64,000 nucleotides of DNA. Origin: Rhodobacterales bacterium HKCCE2091. Lineage in GTDB: Bacteria; Pseudomonadota; Alphaproteobacteria; Rhodobacterales; Rhodobacteraceae. The notes under the pieces are model-generated. The model was given only the letters and a program-made list of their open reading frames with translations, did not search any database and was not told the origin of the DNA. This document shows, piece by piece, positions 40,367-49,132 of this stretch. The translations under genes and the position numbers were made by a program. How positions within the stretch are numbered: position 1 is the first letter of the stretch; each line of letters starts with the position of its first letter. The DNA is taken from assembly GCA_015689685.1 (NCBI GenBank), contig WVSL01000006.1:186001-250000 (forward strand). The letters run 5' to 3'.

Positions 40367-42370
40367 TCAGCTCGCCGGGTCGGTCCCGACCTTCCGCCCC
40401 GCCTGAAGCCCGCCCGGCCGCCGCGACACCGCGCCGGTCAGCGCGCCCGCGTCGCCGCGATGCCGGCGGCCGCCCGCGATGTCGGAGCGGTTCTGCTCGG
40501 ATTCGTCGAGCTGCGTCACCAGCGCGGTTTCGAGGCCGGAGTTCAGTTCCCGCGCGCGGGCCAGGTATTCGGGGTTCCGGTCCAGCGGCACCCCCGGTTT
40601 CCACAGCTTCGCCAGTTCGCGAAGGTTCTGCCGGTCGTGGTGGTAGAACGCGGTTTCCAGCTCGTGCGCCTCGTACTCCGTGAAGCCCATGTCCTCGAGC
40701 ACGTAGCGGGCCGCGCGGAGGCTGGAATCGAACATCTCGCGGACGATGTGATCCGCCCCGGCGTTGTAGAGTTCGTAGACGTGCAGCCGGTCATGGGCGC
40801 GGGCGGTGATCGCGAGATCGGGCCGCAGGCGGCGGGCGTATTTCACCAGATCGACCGCGGCCTTCTTGTCGTCGACCGCGACGACGAAGACCCGCGCCTC
40901 GTCCAGCCCCGCCGCGTGCAGGAGTTCCGGCCGCGTGGGGTCGCCGAAATAGGCGCGGTAGCCGAATTCGCGCATCAGCCGGATCGTCTTCATGTCGCTG
41001 TCGAGCAGCACGGTGCGCAGGCCCGAGGCCAGCACCATGCGGTGCACCACCTGCCCGAACCGGCCAAGCCCGGCGATGATGATCGGGCCGGTCTGGTCGA
41101 TCTTGTCGGTCTCTGGCGCGGCTTCCCCGGTGTCGGCGAGGCGGCGGGAGATCACGTCGTAGAGGATGAAGAACAGCGGCGTCAGCAGCATCGACAGCGC
41201 CACGGCGAGGTTGAGCTGGCCGACGAGCGGCGGCGCGATGGCGTGGGTCTGGGAGGCGAAGGAGATCAGCACGAAGCCGAATTCCCCGGCCTGCGCGAGC
41301 CCGAGCGTGAACAGCACGAGATCCCGCCCGCGCAGGCGGAACAGGAAGCCCAGGACCAGCAGGATCAGCCCCTTCACCGCCATCACGCCGAGGGTCATGA
41401 AGATCACCGTGTCGACGTGGCGGAGCAGGAAGACGAAGTTGATCCCCGCGCCCACGGTGAGGAAGAACAGCCCGAGCAGGAGGCCCTTGAACGGCTCCAC
41501 GTTGGCTTCGAGCTCATGCTTGAATTCCGAGTTCGCCAGCACCACCCCGGCGACGAAGGTGCCGAGCGCGGGAGACAGGCCCACGGCCGACATCAGGTAG
41601 GCGATGCCGACCACGATCACGAGCGCGAAGGCGGTGTACATCTCGCGCAGGCGCGACAGGTGGACGAAGCGGAACACGTAGCCGAGCAAGTAGTGCCCGA
41701 TCAGGATGATGGCGGCGATGGCGGCGAGGGTGGCCATCGTCTGGCCCCAGGCGGGCAGGTGGCCGATCAGGCTGGAGGCGGCATGGGCGGCTTCCTCCTC
41801 GGCCTGGCCGGTGGTCCGCTGGATAGAGCCGTCCTCGGAAAAGCCGATCCCGCCGCCGGACACGACGAGAAGCGGCAGGACCGCCAGCATCGGGATCACC
41901 GCCATGTCCTGCGTCAGCAGCACCGAGAAGGCCGATCGCCCGCCATTGGTCTGCATCAGGTGCTTTTCGGACAGGGTCTGGAGCACGATGGCGGTGGAGG
42001 ACAGCGACAGGATCATCCCCGCCGCCAGCGCCACGCGCCAGTCGTAGCCGAAGAACAGGAACGCGCCGCCGAGCAGGAGCACCGACAGGACGACCTGCAA
42101 CCCGCCGAGCCCGAGCAGCTTGTGCCGCATTTCCCACAGGCCCCGCGGGTCGAGTTCGAGCCCGATCAGGAACAGCATCAGCACCACGCCGTATTCCGCG
42201 AAATGCTGCAGATCCTCGGTTTCCGCGCCGACGAGGCCGAGCACCGGGCCGATCAGGATGCCGGCCAGAAGGTAGCCCAGGACGGAGCCGAGGCCGAGCC
42301 GCACCGACAGCGGCACCGCAACGACCATTGCGAGAAGGTAGATCGTGGCCTGGAGCAGAAAGCCGTCCAT
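40367..42370 (-). CDS. Kef-type monovalent cation:proton antiporter
   Basis: A 667-residue CPA2 antiporter. The N-terminal ~400 residues hold about twelve membrane helices with GYLLAGILIGPVLG, LMLFLIGLELDPRGLW and the SVLLTQDMAVIPML segment. An RCK/TrkA-N domain follows (IIIAGLGRFGQVVHRMV, Rossmann) and a basic C-terminal tail. KefB/C-like systems export K+ in response to glutathione adducts and protect against electrophiles; the regulatory ligand here is unknown. It lies 21 bases downstream of the Lrp-type gene. Confidence 0.9.
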   Translation of the reverse strand: MDGFLLQATIYLLAMVVAVPLSVRLGLGSVLGYLLAGILIGPVLGLVGAETEDLQHFAEYGVVLMLFLIGLELDPRGLWEMRHKLLGLGGLQVVLSVLLLGGAFLFFGYDWRVALAAGMILSLSSTAIVLQTLSEKHLMQTNGGRSAFSVLLTQDMAVIPMLAVLPLLVVSGGGIGFSEDGSIQRTTGQAEEEAAHAASSLIGHLPAWGQTMATLAAIAAIILIGHYLLGYVFRFVHLSRLREMYTAFALVIVVGIAYLMSAVGLSPALGTFVAGVVLANSEFKHELEANVEPFKGLLLGLFFLTVGAGINFVFLLRHVDTVIFMTLGVMAVKGLILLVLGFLFRLRGRDLVLFTLGLAQAGEFGFVLISFASQTHAIAPPLVGQLNLAVALSMLLTPLFFILYDVISRRLADTGEAAPETDKIDQTGPIIIAGLGRFGQVVHRMVLASGLRTVLLDSDMKTIRLMREFGYRAYFGDPTRPELLHAAGLDEARVFVVAVDDKKAAVDLVKYARRLRPDLAITARAHDRLHVYELYNAGADHIVREMFDSSLRAARYVLEDMGFTEYEAHELETAFYHHDRQNLRELAKLWKPGVPLDRNPEYLARARELNSGLETALVTQLDESEQNRSDIAGGRRHRGDAGALTGAVSRRPGGLQAGRKVGTDPAS

Positions 42371-42391
42371 TCGGAATGGGCCTCGGGGTGG

Positions 42392-42847
42392 TCAGACGGG
42401 CAACGGCGCGTCGGGTTTCAACTGGTCCATCACGATCTGCGACTGAACGCGCGCGACCGCGGGATGGGGCAACAGTATCCCGTGGATGAGGTCGTGCAAG
42501 GCGCGCAAATCCGCACACCAGATCCGCAGGAGGTAATCCGCCTCGCCGGTCAGGGTGAAGGCGGCGGTGACGGCGGGTTGGGCAAGGACGAGGCGGTGGA
42601 ACGCCTCGGTCCGGGTCGGGTCGTGGCTCGCCATCTGGACCTGGACGAAGGCCTGCACGCCGAGCCCAAGCCGCCGTGGGTCGGCGAGCGCGCGGGCGCC
42701 GGTGAGGTAGCCGGCCTCTTCCAGCCGCTGCCGCCTGCGCCCGGCCTGGCTGGCCGACAGGTTCAGCTCCGCCCCGAGCTCCTGCGCGGTCATCAGCGCA
42801 TCGGCCTGGAGCGCCCGGATCAGGCGGCGGTCGGTTTCGTCCAGCAT
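42392..42847 (-). CDS. Lrp/AsnC-family transcription regulator
   Basis: A 151-residue regulator. The N-terminal helix-turn-helix is LDETDRRLIRALQADALMTAQELG with a recognition helix SASQAGRRRQRLEEAGYL. The C-terminal RAM/AsnC effector domain follows (AFVQVQMASHDP, ADYLLRIWCADL). Ligands are usually amino acids. It is divergent from hppD across 140 bases, so it may regulate tyrosine catabolism. Confidence 0.92.
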   Translation of the reverse strand: MLDETDRRLIRALQADALMTAQELGAELNLSASQAGRRRQRLEEAGYLTGARALADPRRLGLGVQAFVQVQMASHDPTRTEAFHRLVLAQPAVTAAFTLTGEADYLLRIWCADLRALHDLIHGILLPHPAVARVQSQIVMDQLKPDAPLPV

Positions 42848-42987
42848 GCGGCAATCATGCGCCGTCTGGCGCGATCATGCAAGTTTCGCGCGAGAATTGA
42901 GGGCGCGATGCCCGCTTTCGCGCACATTTCGCATCGCTCCGGGTGTATGTTCAAGGCTCAGCCCCAGACACCCGGAGGAGCAGACAC
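42848..42987. promoter_or_regulatory. Divergent control region of the Lrp gene and hppD
   Basis: Contains GCGCC-GTCT-GGCGC and repeated TTTCGCGC-type half-sites (GTTTCGCGCGAG, CTTTCGCGCACA, ATTTCGCATC). The spacing and repeats could suit an Lrp-type octamer. CGGAGGAG precedes hppD. Confidence 0.4.
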
Positions 42988-44094
42988 ATGGGCCCCTTCC
43001 CGCACGACGCCCCCCGCGCCACGATTTCCGCAGAGAACCCCACCGGCACCGACGGCTTCGAGTTCGTCGAGTTCGCCCATCCCGACCCCGACGTCCTGCG
43101 CGACCTGTTCGCGAAGATGGGGTATTCCCACGCCGCGACCCACAAGACCAAGGCGGTCGAGCTGTGGAAGCAGGGCGACATCACCTATGTCCTGAACGCC
43201 GAGCCCGGCAGCTTCGCCGCCTCCTTCGTCGAGGAGCACGGCCCCTGCGCGCCGTCGATGGCCTGGCGCGTGGTCGATGCGCAGCACGCCTACGACCATG
43301 CCGTGAAGATGGGCGCGGAGCCCTATGACGGCCCCGGCAAGACCGTCGACTGGCCCGCGATCAAGGGCATCGGCGGCAGCCTGATCTACTTCACCGACCA
43401 GTACTGGGACGCCTCGCCCTACAACGAGGAATTCGACTGGCATTCCACCGCCCATCCCGAGGGCGTCGGGTTCTACTACCTCGATCACCTGACCCACAAC
43501 GTGTTCAAGGGCAACATGGACACCTGGTTCCGGTTCTATGGCGACCTGTTCAACTTCCGCGAGATCCGGTTCTTCGACATCGAGGGCAAGTACACGGGCC
43601 TGTTCAGCCGCGCGCTGACCTCGCCCTGCGGCCGCATCCGCATCCCGATCAACGAGGACCGGGGCGAGACCGGGCAGATCGTGAACTACCTGAAGAAGTA
43701 CAAGGGCGAGGGGATCCAGCACATCGCCGTCGGCGCCCGCAACATCTACGACGCGACCGACGCGATCTCGGAGAACGGGATCCAGTTCATGCCCGGCCCG
43801 CCGGACACCTACTACGAGCAGTCGAAGGAACGTGTCAGCGGCCACGAGGAGCCGATCGAGCGGATGAAGCGCCACGGCATCCTGATCGACGGCGAGGGCG
43901 TCGTGGACGGCGGCGAGACGCGGATCCTGCTGCAGATCTTCTCGAAGACGGTGATCGGCCCGATCTTCTTCGAGTTCATCGAGCGCAAGGGCGACGATGG
44001 CTTCGGCGAGGGCAACTTCAAGGCCCTGTTCGAGTCGATCGAGGCCGAGGAAATGGCCCAGGGCGACTACGACGAGGTCAGCGCCGCCGAGTGA
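42988..44094 (+). CDS. hppD: 4-Hydroxyphenylpyruvate dioxygenase
   Basis: A 368-residue non-haem iron dioxygenase converting 4-hydroxyphenylpyruvate to homogentisate in tyrosine breakdown. The iron ligands fit the family: His167 (DHLTHNV), His245 (GIQHIAVG) and Glu329 (FFEFIER). Two vicinal-oxygen-chelate halves are visible. ATG 42988 has CGGAGGAG upstream; the frame continues upstream but without a ribosome site. Homogentisate-pathway genes are not adjacent. Confidence 0.95.
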   Translation: MGPFPHDAPRATISAENPTGTDGFEFVEFAHPDPDVLRDLFAKMGYSHAATHKTKAVELWKQGDITYVLNAEPGSFAASFVEEHGPCAPSMAWRVVDAQHAYDHAVKMGAEPYDGPGKTVDWPAIKGIGGSLIYFTDQYWDASPYNEEFDWHSTAHPEGVGFYYLDHLTHNVFKGNMDTWFRFYGDLFNFREIRFFDIEGKYTGLFSRALTSPCGRIRIPINEDRGETGQIVNYLKKYKGEGIQHIAVGARNIYDATDAISENGIQFMPGPPDTYYEQSKERVSGHEEPIERMKRHGILIDGEGVVDGGETRILLQIFSKTVIGPIFFEFIERKGDDGFGEGNFKALFESIEAEEMAQGDYDEVSAAE

Positions 44095-44103
44095 GGGCAG
44101 GTG

Positions 44104-44129
44104 AAGGCCGGGCCGCAGGGCCCGGCCTT
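44104..44129. terminator. Bidirectional hairpin between convergent genes
   Basis: AAGGCCGGGCC (44104-44114) and GGCCCGGCCTT (44119-44129) form a perfect 11-bp stem between hppD and the leftward gene. Confidence 0.75.
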
Positions 44130-44151
44130 CGTCTCGCGGCGGGATGGGGCG

Positions 44152-44523
44152 TTACTCCACCGCGATGTGCCAGACACCGCCGACGCCGTCGCCGGTGCGG
44201 TCGCCCGGGTTCGCGTCGCCGGCCCAGGTGTAGAGCGGCAGGCCGCGGAAGGCCCATTGCAGGGCGCCGTCGCGGCGCTGAACGAGGCTGTAGTCGCCGT
44301 CCGGGGTCGCGCCCGCGGCGGCGATGGCCGGCGGCCAGCTACCGGCGCAGCCGTCGTAGCAGTTGCTTTCGCCCGGCGCGTCGTTGTCGAAGGTATAGAG
44401 CGTCATCCCGGCGGCATCGGTGATGAGGCCCTGGCCGGTGACGGCCAGACCCGCGGGCGCGGCTTCGGCGATGGCGGCGGGAAGGACGAGGCCGAGCGCG
44501 GCGGCGAGGATTTTCACGGACAT
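44152..44523 (-). CDS. Secreted protein with two Yx(F/W)xxD-type repeats
   Basis: A 123-residue protein with a signal peptide cleaved near AEAA. The mature part has two copies of the COG4315 motif: GMTLYTFDNDAPGESNCYDGC and RGLPLYTWAGDANPGDRTGDG. It is likely periplasmic or surface-linked. The function is unknown. ATG 44523 is preferred; a longer frame upstream is a shadow. Confidence 0.82.
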   Translation of the reverse strand: MSVKILAAALGLVLPAAIAEAAPAGLAVTGQGLITDAAGMTLYTFDNDAPGESNCYDGCAGSWPPAIAAAGATPDGDYSLVQRRDGALQWAFRGLPLYTWAGDANPGDRTGDGVGGVWHIAVE

Positions 44524-44823
44524 TCTGTTGGCTCCTGTCAGGTCCGGGCCCCGTGGCCCGGATCGGGTCTGGTCGTATTCGGCCGGGCAGGCGGCAGCGG
44601 CCCCCCGTTCGGCTCGGGGCGGTTTCGGCGCCCGGCGATGGAGCGAGCGTTGTGGCGCGAGGTGTAATCCGCCGCAGAAAGCGTTGTAATTGCCGCCGCC
44701 GGTGCAGCCGGGACCGCGCCCCGCGCCCCACTTTCGGGCGGCAACCGCCCCAATCTCGCCGCGTTTCTTGGTCACACCGTTTCCCGAACCGCCGACAATC
44801 GTCTCGATCAGGGGAAATCGTCC
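44524..44823. other. 300-base gap between divergent genes
   Basis: No gene was accepted. The gap holds the start signals for both flanking genes: the repeated TTGTGGCG/TTGTAATT elements near 44652-44690 and AGGGGAAAT upstream of the right-hand ATG. No operator stands out. Confidence 0.4.
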
Positions 44824-45996
44824 ATGAACATCGCCACAAGGGACCGGGAAGCCTACGACAGCGTCCTTGCCGCGAGCCACCAGGACCTGCTTGTTCATGC
44901 CGCCAAGGCGTCGGGCCAGTCGCCCGTCGCGATCCAGCGCGATTTCCAGGCGCTGCACGCCGGGCCAGGCAAGATCAGCTTCGGCGAATACGTGCGGCTC
45001 GGCCTGTTCCACCCGGGGCGCTACAGCGACGCGGAGCGCGCGGCGTTCATCTCGAACGAGCTGCACTGGCCGATCGCGAACAAGATCAACAATCCGGGCT
45101 GGAGCCAGGCGGCCGAGGACAAGGCGATGGCCTACGCCATGCTGGAACTTGGCGGGGTTCCGGTGCCGCGCTCGGTCGCGGTGATCGACCGCGGCCCGCG
45201 GATCTACCCGGGCCTCGCCAAGGTCGCGGACGAGGCCGGGCTGAAATCGGTGCTGGCGGAGGCCGGCGACGGGCCGATCTTCGGCAAGATCCTCGGCGGC
45301 ATGGTCAGCTTCGGCGCCTTCCGGATCGAGGCCCACGACGCCACCCATATCCATTGCGCCGGCCACGCGCCGATGACCTACGCGGACTTCTTCACCGAGG
45401 TCGTCGGCGATTCCACCTACCTGCTTCAGCACGTCCTGACCAACCACGAGGGGCTTTCGCGGCACGCCTCGGCGCTGGCGACGGTGCGGATGGTGAACCT
45501 CGTCGGCGCGTCCGGTGTCCGGGTCCCCGCCGCGGTCATCAAGGTGCCGCAGGGCGGGAACATTGCCGATGCGTTCTGGCGGCCCGGCAACCTCGCCTGC
45601 GACATCGACGTGGAGACCGGCCGCCTGCGCACGGTCGCCCGGCGCGGGATCGAGATGGAGTATCTCGACGACCACCCGGAGCATCCGGGCCTGATCGGGA
45701 TGGAGCTTCCGTTCTGGAGCGAGGTGCTGGAGGTCAACGCCCGCGCGGCGGCGATCTACGGCGCGATCCCCTACCAGAGCACCGACATCGCGATCACGGC
45801 GGACGGGCCGGTGGTGGTCGAGCTGAACTACGGCGGCGGCTTCGACCTGCCGCAATACGCCTCGGGGCGGGGTCTCCTGGACGACGGGCTGCGGGCGTTC
45901 TTCGCCGGGCACGGCGTGACGCTGGAGGGCGGCGCCGCGAAGGCCAAGGCCGAGACCGCGGCCCCGCGCCGGGGGCTTTTCGGCCTGAAACGCTAG
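44824..45996 (+). CDS. Sugar-transfer-associated ATP-grasp protein
   Basis: A 390-residue protein fitting the ATP-grasp family linked to capsule or sugar-transfer loci: KISFGEYVRLGLFHP near residue 50, ATP-grasp strands IFGKILGGMVSFGAFRI, VPQGGNIADAFWRPG, and ELNYGGGFDLPQYASGRGLL near the C-terminus. It could ligate an amino acid or other acid to a sugar. No glycosyltransferase genes are adjacent. The tail is basic (RRGLFGLKR). Confidence 0.62.
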   Translation: MNIATRDREAYDSVLAASHQDLLVHAAKASGQSPVAIQRDFQALHAGPGKISFGEYVRLGLFHPGRYSDAERAAFISNELHWPIANKINNPGWSQAAEDKAMAYAMLELGGVPVPRSVAVIDRGPRIYPGLAKVADEAGLKSVLAEAGDGPIFGKILGGMVSFGAFRIEAHDATHIHCAGHAPMTYADFFTEVVGDSTYLLQHVLTNHEGLSRHASALATVRMVNLVGASGVRVPAAVIKVPQGGNIADAFWRPGNLACDIDVETGRLRTVARRGIEMEYLDDHPEHPGLIGMELPFWSEVLEVNARAAAIYGAIPYQSTDIAITADGPVVVELNYGGGFDLPQYASGRGLLDDGLRAFFAGHGVTLEGGAAKAKAETAAPRRGLFGLKR

Positions 45997-46011
45997 GCCG
46001 GAGCGCGGCCC

Positions 46012-46362
46012 CTAGTCGGTGCGTTCGGCGGCGCGGAAGATCATGCCCGCGCCGACGATGCAGACGAGCCCGAGCAGGGCGAGCACGATGTTGACCTCGA
46101 AGCTGCCGAAGAGCGCGTAGGCCGCGATCAGCGCACCCGACACCGCGATCACGGCGGCGGCCGGTTTCGGCATCCGCGGCGCCCGGATCGCGGCGAGAAT
46201 GGCGGCGGCGGGCAGGAGCAGCGTCGCGAGGAACGCCAGCACGACGTTGCCGGTGTTGCCGCTCGGCGGCGGGCCGGTGAGGATCACGACGATCACCACC
46301 AGGCCGCCGACCACGAGGACGAACCCCGCCGCGGCCCATGTCACGATCTGCCCTGCCTTCAT
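46012..46362 (-). CDS. Small membrane protein
   Basis: A 116-residue protein with four hydrophobic helices (around residues 8-28, 40-58, 67-85 and 90-108). No domain was recognised. It lies 100 bases downstream of purD on the same strand. Confidence 0.65.
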   Translation of the reverse strand: MKAGQIVTWAAAGFVLVVGGLVVIVVILTGPPPSGNTGNVVLAFLATLLLPAAAILAAIRAPRMPKPAAAVIAVSGALIAAYALFGSFEVNIVLALLGLVCIVGAGMIFRAAERTD

Positions 46363-46461
46363 CGGATTGCCCCCCGGTCCCCGTGTCGCCCGGGGACGAG
46401 ATTATCGGTGCGGCCGAAGCGCGGTCAACGGGGCATGGACCGCGCGCGGTGTCGCCGTCGC

Positions 46462-47745
46462 CTAGTCCGCGCCGGAGGAACCGCCGAGCGCGCGCCAGCC
46501 GATGTCGCGGCGGCAGAACCCTTCGGGCCAGTCGATCGCGTCGACCATCGCGTAGGCCCGGTCGCGCGCGGTATCCAGCGTGTCGCCGCGCGCGGTGACG
46601 TTCAGCACCCTGCCGCCGTTCGCCCGCCACTCGCCCTCCGTCCGCGCGGTCCCGGCATGGAACACCATGTGCGAGGAATCCTCGGGGATGGCGTCGAGCC
46701 CCCGGATCGCGCTGCCCTTCGCGTAGCTGCCGGGATAGCCGTCCGCGGCCATGACCACGGTCATCGCGTGGTCGTCGGCCCAGTTCGCGGCGACGTCGTC
46801 CAGGCGGCCCTCGGCGCAGGCGAGCATCAGGTCGAGCGCCTGCGCGCCGAGCCGCATCATCAGCACCTGGCATTCGGGATCGCCGAAGCGGACGTTGTAT
46901 TCCACCAGCCGCGGCGCGCCGTTCTCGATCATCAGCCCGGCATAGAGCACGCCGCGGTAGGGCGTGCCGCGCCGCGCCATCTCGGCGATGGTCGGCTCCA
47001 CGATCTCGGAAAGCGCGCGGGCGGTCACCGCGCCGGTCATCACCGGGGCCGGGGAATAGGCGCCCATGCCGCCGGTATTCGGCCCGGTATCGCCCTCGCC
47101 GACGCGCTTGTGGTCCTGCGCGGTGCCGACCGGCAGCACGCGCTCGCCGTCGGACAGGACGAAGAAGCTGGCTTCCTCGCCGGCCATGAACTCCTCGATC
47201 ACGACCGAGGCGCTGGCCGCGCCGAAGGCCCCGCGCAGCATGTCCTCCACCGCGATGATCGCGTGTTCCTCGGTCTCGGCGACGACGACGCCCTTGCCGG
47301 CGGCGAGCCCGTCCGCCTTGACCACGATCGGCGCGCCGTGCTTCCGGATGTAGTCCTTCGCCGGGTCGACCTCGGTGAACCGCGCCCAGGCGGCGGTGGG
47401 CGCGCCGGCGGCGTCGCAGACTTCCTTGGTGAAGGTCTTGGAGGTTTCGAGCCGCGCGGCCTCGGCGGAGGGGCCGAAGGCGAGGATGCCGGCATCGGCG
47501 AGCGCATCGGCCACCCCGGCCTCCAGCGGCGCCTCTGGTCCCACGATGACGAAGTCGATGGCGTTCTCGGCGGCGAAATCGACCACGGCGGCGGGTTCGG
47601 TGATGGCGAGATCGGCGCAATCGGCGATCTGCGCGATCCCCGCGTTGCCCGGTGCGACGATCAGCTTGTCGCACTTGGGGTTCTGGAGAACGGCCCAGGC
47701 CAGCGCGTGTTCACGTCCGCCGCCACCGAGGATCAGGATATTCAT
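46462..47745 (-). CDS. purD: Phosphoribosylamine-glycine ligase
   Basis: A 427-residue ATP-grasp enzyme joining glycine to phosphoribosylamine, giving GAR in purine synthesis. It starts MNILILGGGGREHALAWAV and carries VGPEAPLEAGVADAL, KADGLAAGKGVVVA and GEGDTGPNTGGMGAYSP. The ATP-grasp-site RLVEYNVRFGDPECQVLM follows. I chose ATG 47745, the usual family start; an upstream extension has no support. Confidence 0.96.
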   Translation of the reverse strand: MNILILGGGGREHALAWAVLQNPKCDKLIVAPGNAGIAQIADCADLAITEPAAVVDFAAENAIDFVIVGPEAPLEAGVADALADAGILAFGPSAEAARLETSKTFTKEVCDAAGAPTAAWARFTEVDPAKDYIRKHGAPIVVKADGLAAGKGVVVAETEEHAIIAVEDMLRGAFGAASASVVIEEFMAGEEASFFVLSDGERVLPVGTAQDHKRVGEGDTGPNTGGMGAYSPAPVMTGAVTARALSEIVEPTIAEMARRGTPYRGVLYAGLMIENGAPRLVEYNVRFGDPECQVLMMRLGAQALDLMLACAEGRLDDVAANWADDHAMTVVMAADGYPGSYAKGSAIRGLDAIPEDSSHMVFHAGTARTEGEWRANGGRVLNVTARGDTLDTARDRAYAMVDAIDWPEGFCRRDIGWRALGGSSGAD

Positions 47746-47819
47746 GCCGCTGCCCCATTTCTTGCACGGAAGCTGTCTATCCTCGCGCCGGGACTTCGAC
47801 AACCGAGGGGAACGCCGCG

Positions 47820-48485
47820 ATGGCCGGTGACCTGAGCAGACCCGACCTGTGGGAGATCATCCACGATCACTTCATGCCCGAGGACGCATCGGGGCAGAGC
47901 TTCACCGGGCAGCTCGCGGAGAAGGCCGGGATCAAGCGCGAGACGGCGCGCCGGGCGATCGAGGAATACCGGCGGTTCATCTACCTCGTCGCGCTCGGCG
48001 AGGGGCGGCGGGTGCCGTCGGAGGCGGTCGACACGGTGTGGCACCTGCACATGCAGCACACGCGGGACTACTGGGACGTCTTCTGCGCCAGCATCGGCCG
48101 GCCGATCCACCACACGCCCGGCGGCGAGACCGCGAAGGGTTCGGACGACGTGGTGGCGACGGAGGCGGCCTACCGGCGGGAATTCGGCGAGGAGATGCCG
48201 CGCGGCATCTGGCGGCGGCGGAACCGGCGGGGCGAGCGGATCGCCGGCTACATCGGCATCGCCGGGATGGGCGGGGCGGTCGCCATCGGGGCCTTCACCG
48301 CGCTGCCCTTCGTCGCCCTCGGGGTTGGGCTCGCCTCGGGCTTCCTGATCCTGATGGGGCGGGCGGGGATCGCGGGCGACTTCGGGATCGAGATCGAGTT
48401 CGACCCGACCGACTACTGGGGCGACAGCGCGGCCGGGGCCTGCGGCGGCGACGGCGGCGGGGACGGCGGCTGCGGCGGGGACTGA
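47820..48485 (+). CDS. Glycine-rich-domain (GRDP-like) protein
   Basis: A 221-residue protein. The central part matches GRDP-type domains: VDTVWHLHMQHTRDYWDVF and GRPIHHTPGGE. A hydrophobic helix pair follows (IGIAGMGGAVAIGAFTALPFVALGVGLASG), then a Gly/Cys tail (GACGGDGGGDGGCGGD). It is likely membrane-bound with the tail exposed. The function is unknown. Confidence 0.72.
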   Translation: MAGDLSRPDLWEIIHDHFMPEDASGQSFTGQLAEKAGIKRETARRAIEEYRRFIYLVALGEGRRVPSEAVDTVWHLHMQHTRDYWDVFCASIGRPIHHTPGGETAKGSDDVVATEAAYRREFGEEMPRGIWRRRNRRGERIAGYIGIAGMGGAVAIGAFTALPFVALGVGLASGFLILMGRAGIAGDFGIEIEFDPTDYWGDSAAGACGGDGGGDGGCGGD

Positions 48486-48549
48486 CCGGAACCCGTGCGG
48501 GGGCGCCGCCGTTGTGTACGCGATGCAACCAGACACGGGAGCAAGACCG

Positions 48550-49107
48550 ATGCACGACCTGAACGGAAAGAAGATCGCCATCCTCGCCACCAACGGTTTC
48601 GAGCAGTCGGAGCTGGAGGTTCCGCGCGACAAGCTGCGCGAGGCCGGTGCCACCGTCCACGTCATCTCGCCCGAGACCGGCGAGATCAAGGGGTGGGACG
48701 GCGACGACTGGGGCCGCCCGGTCGATGTCGACCGCGCCCTGTCCTCGGTGACGACGGCGGAATACGACGCGCTGGTCCTGCCCGGCGGCCAGATCAACCC
48801 CGACATCCTGCGTGCAAATGAGGACGCGGTGAAGTTCGTCCGCGACTTCTTCGACACCGGCAAGACCGTCGCCGCGATCTGCCACGCGCCGTGGCTGCTG
48901 ATCGAGGCGGGCGTGATCCGGGGCCGCACGGTGACCTCGTACAAGTCCATCGTGACCGACGTGAAGAACGCGGGCGGCGACTGGATTGACGCCGAGGTCG
49001 CGACCGACGCGGGGCTGGTCACCAGCCGGAACCCCGGCGACCTCGATGCCTTCTGCGACAAGATCGCCGAGGAGATCGCCGAGGGCCGCCACGACCGCGC
49101 GGCCTGA
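48550..49107 (+). CDS. PfpI/DJ-1 family protein
   Basis: A 185-residue DJ-1/PfpI protein. The nucleophile elbow is AICHAPWLLIE (Cys about 111, His next to it), with LPGGQINPD upstream and SYKSIVTDVKNAGGDW downstream. Members act as glyoxalase, deglycase or stress chaperone-like proteins. GGGAG precedes ATG 48550. Confidence 0.9.
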   Translation: MHDLNGKKIAILATNGFEQSELEVPRDKLREAGATVHVISPETGEIKGWDGDDWGRPVDVDRALSSVTTAEYDALVLPGGQINPDILRANEDAVKFVRDFFDTGKTVAAICHAPWLLIEAGVIRGRTVTSYKSIVTDVKNAGGDWIDAEVATDAGLVTSRNPGDLDAFCDKIAEEIAEGRHDRAA

Positions 49108-49132
49108 CTTCCACCTGGCGAGAGGATCGGGC

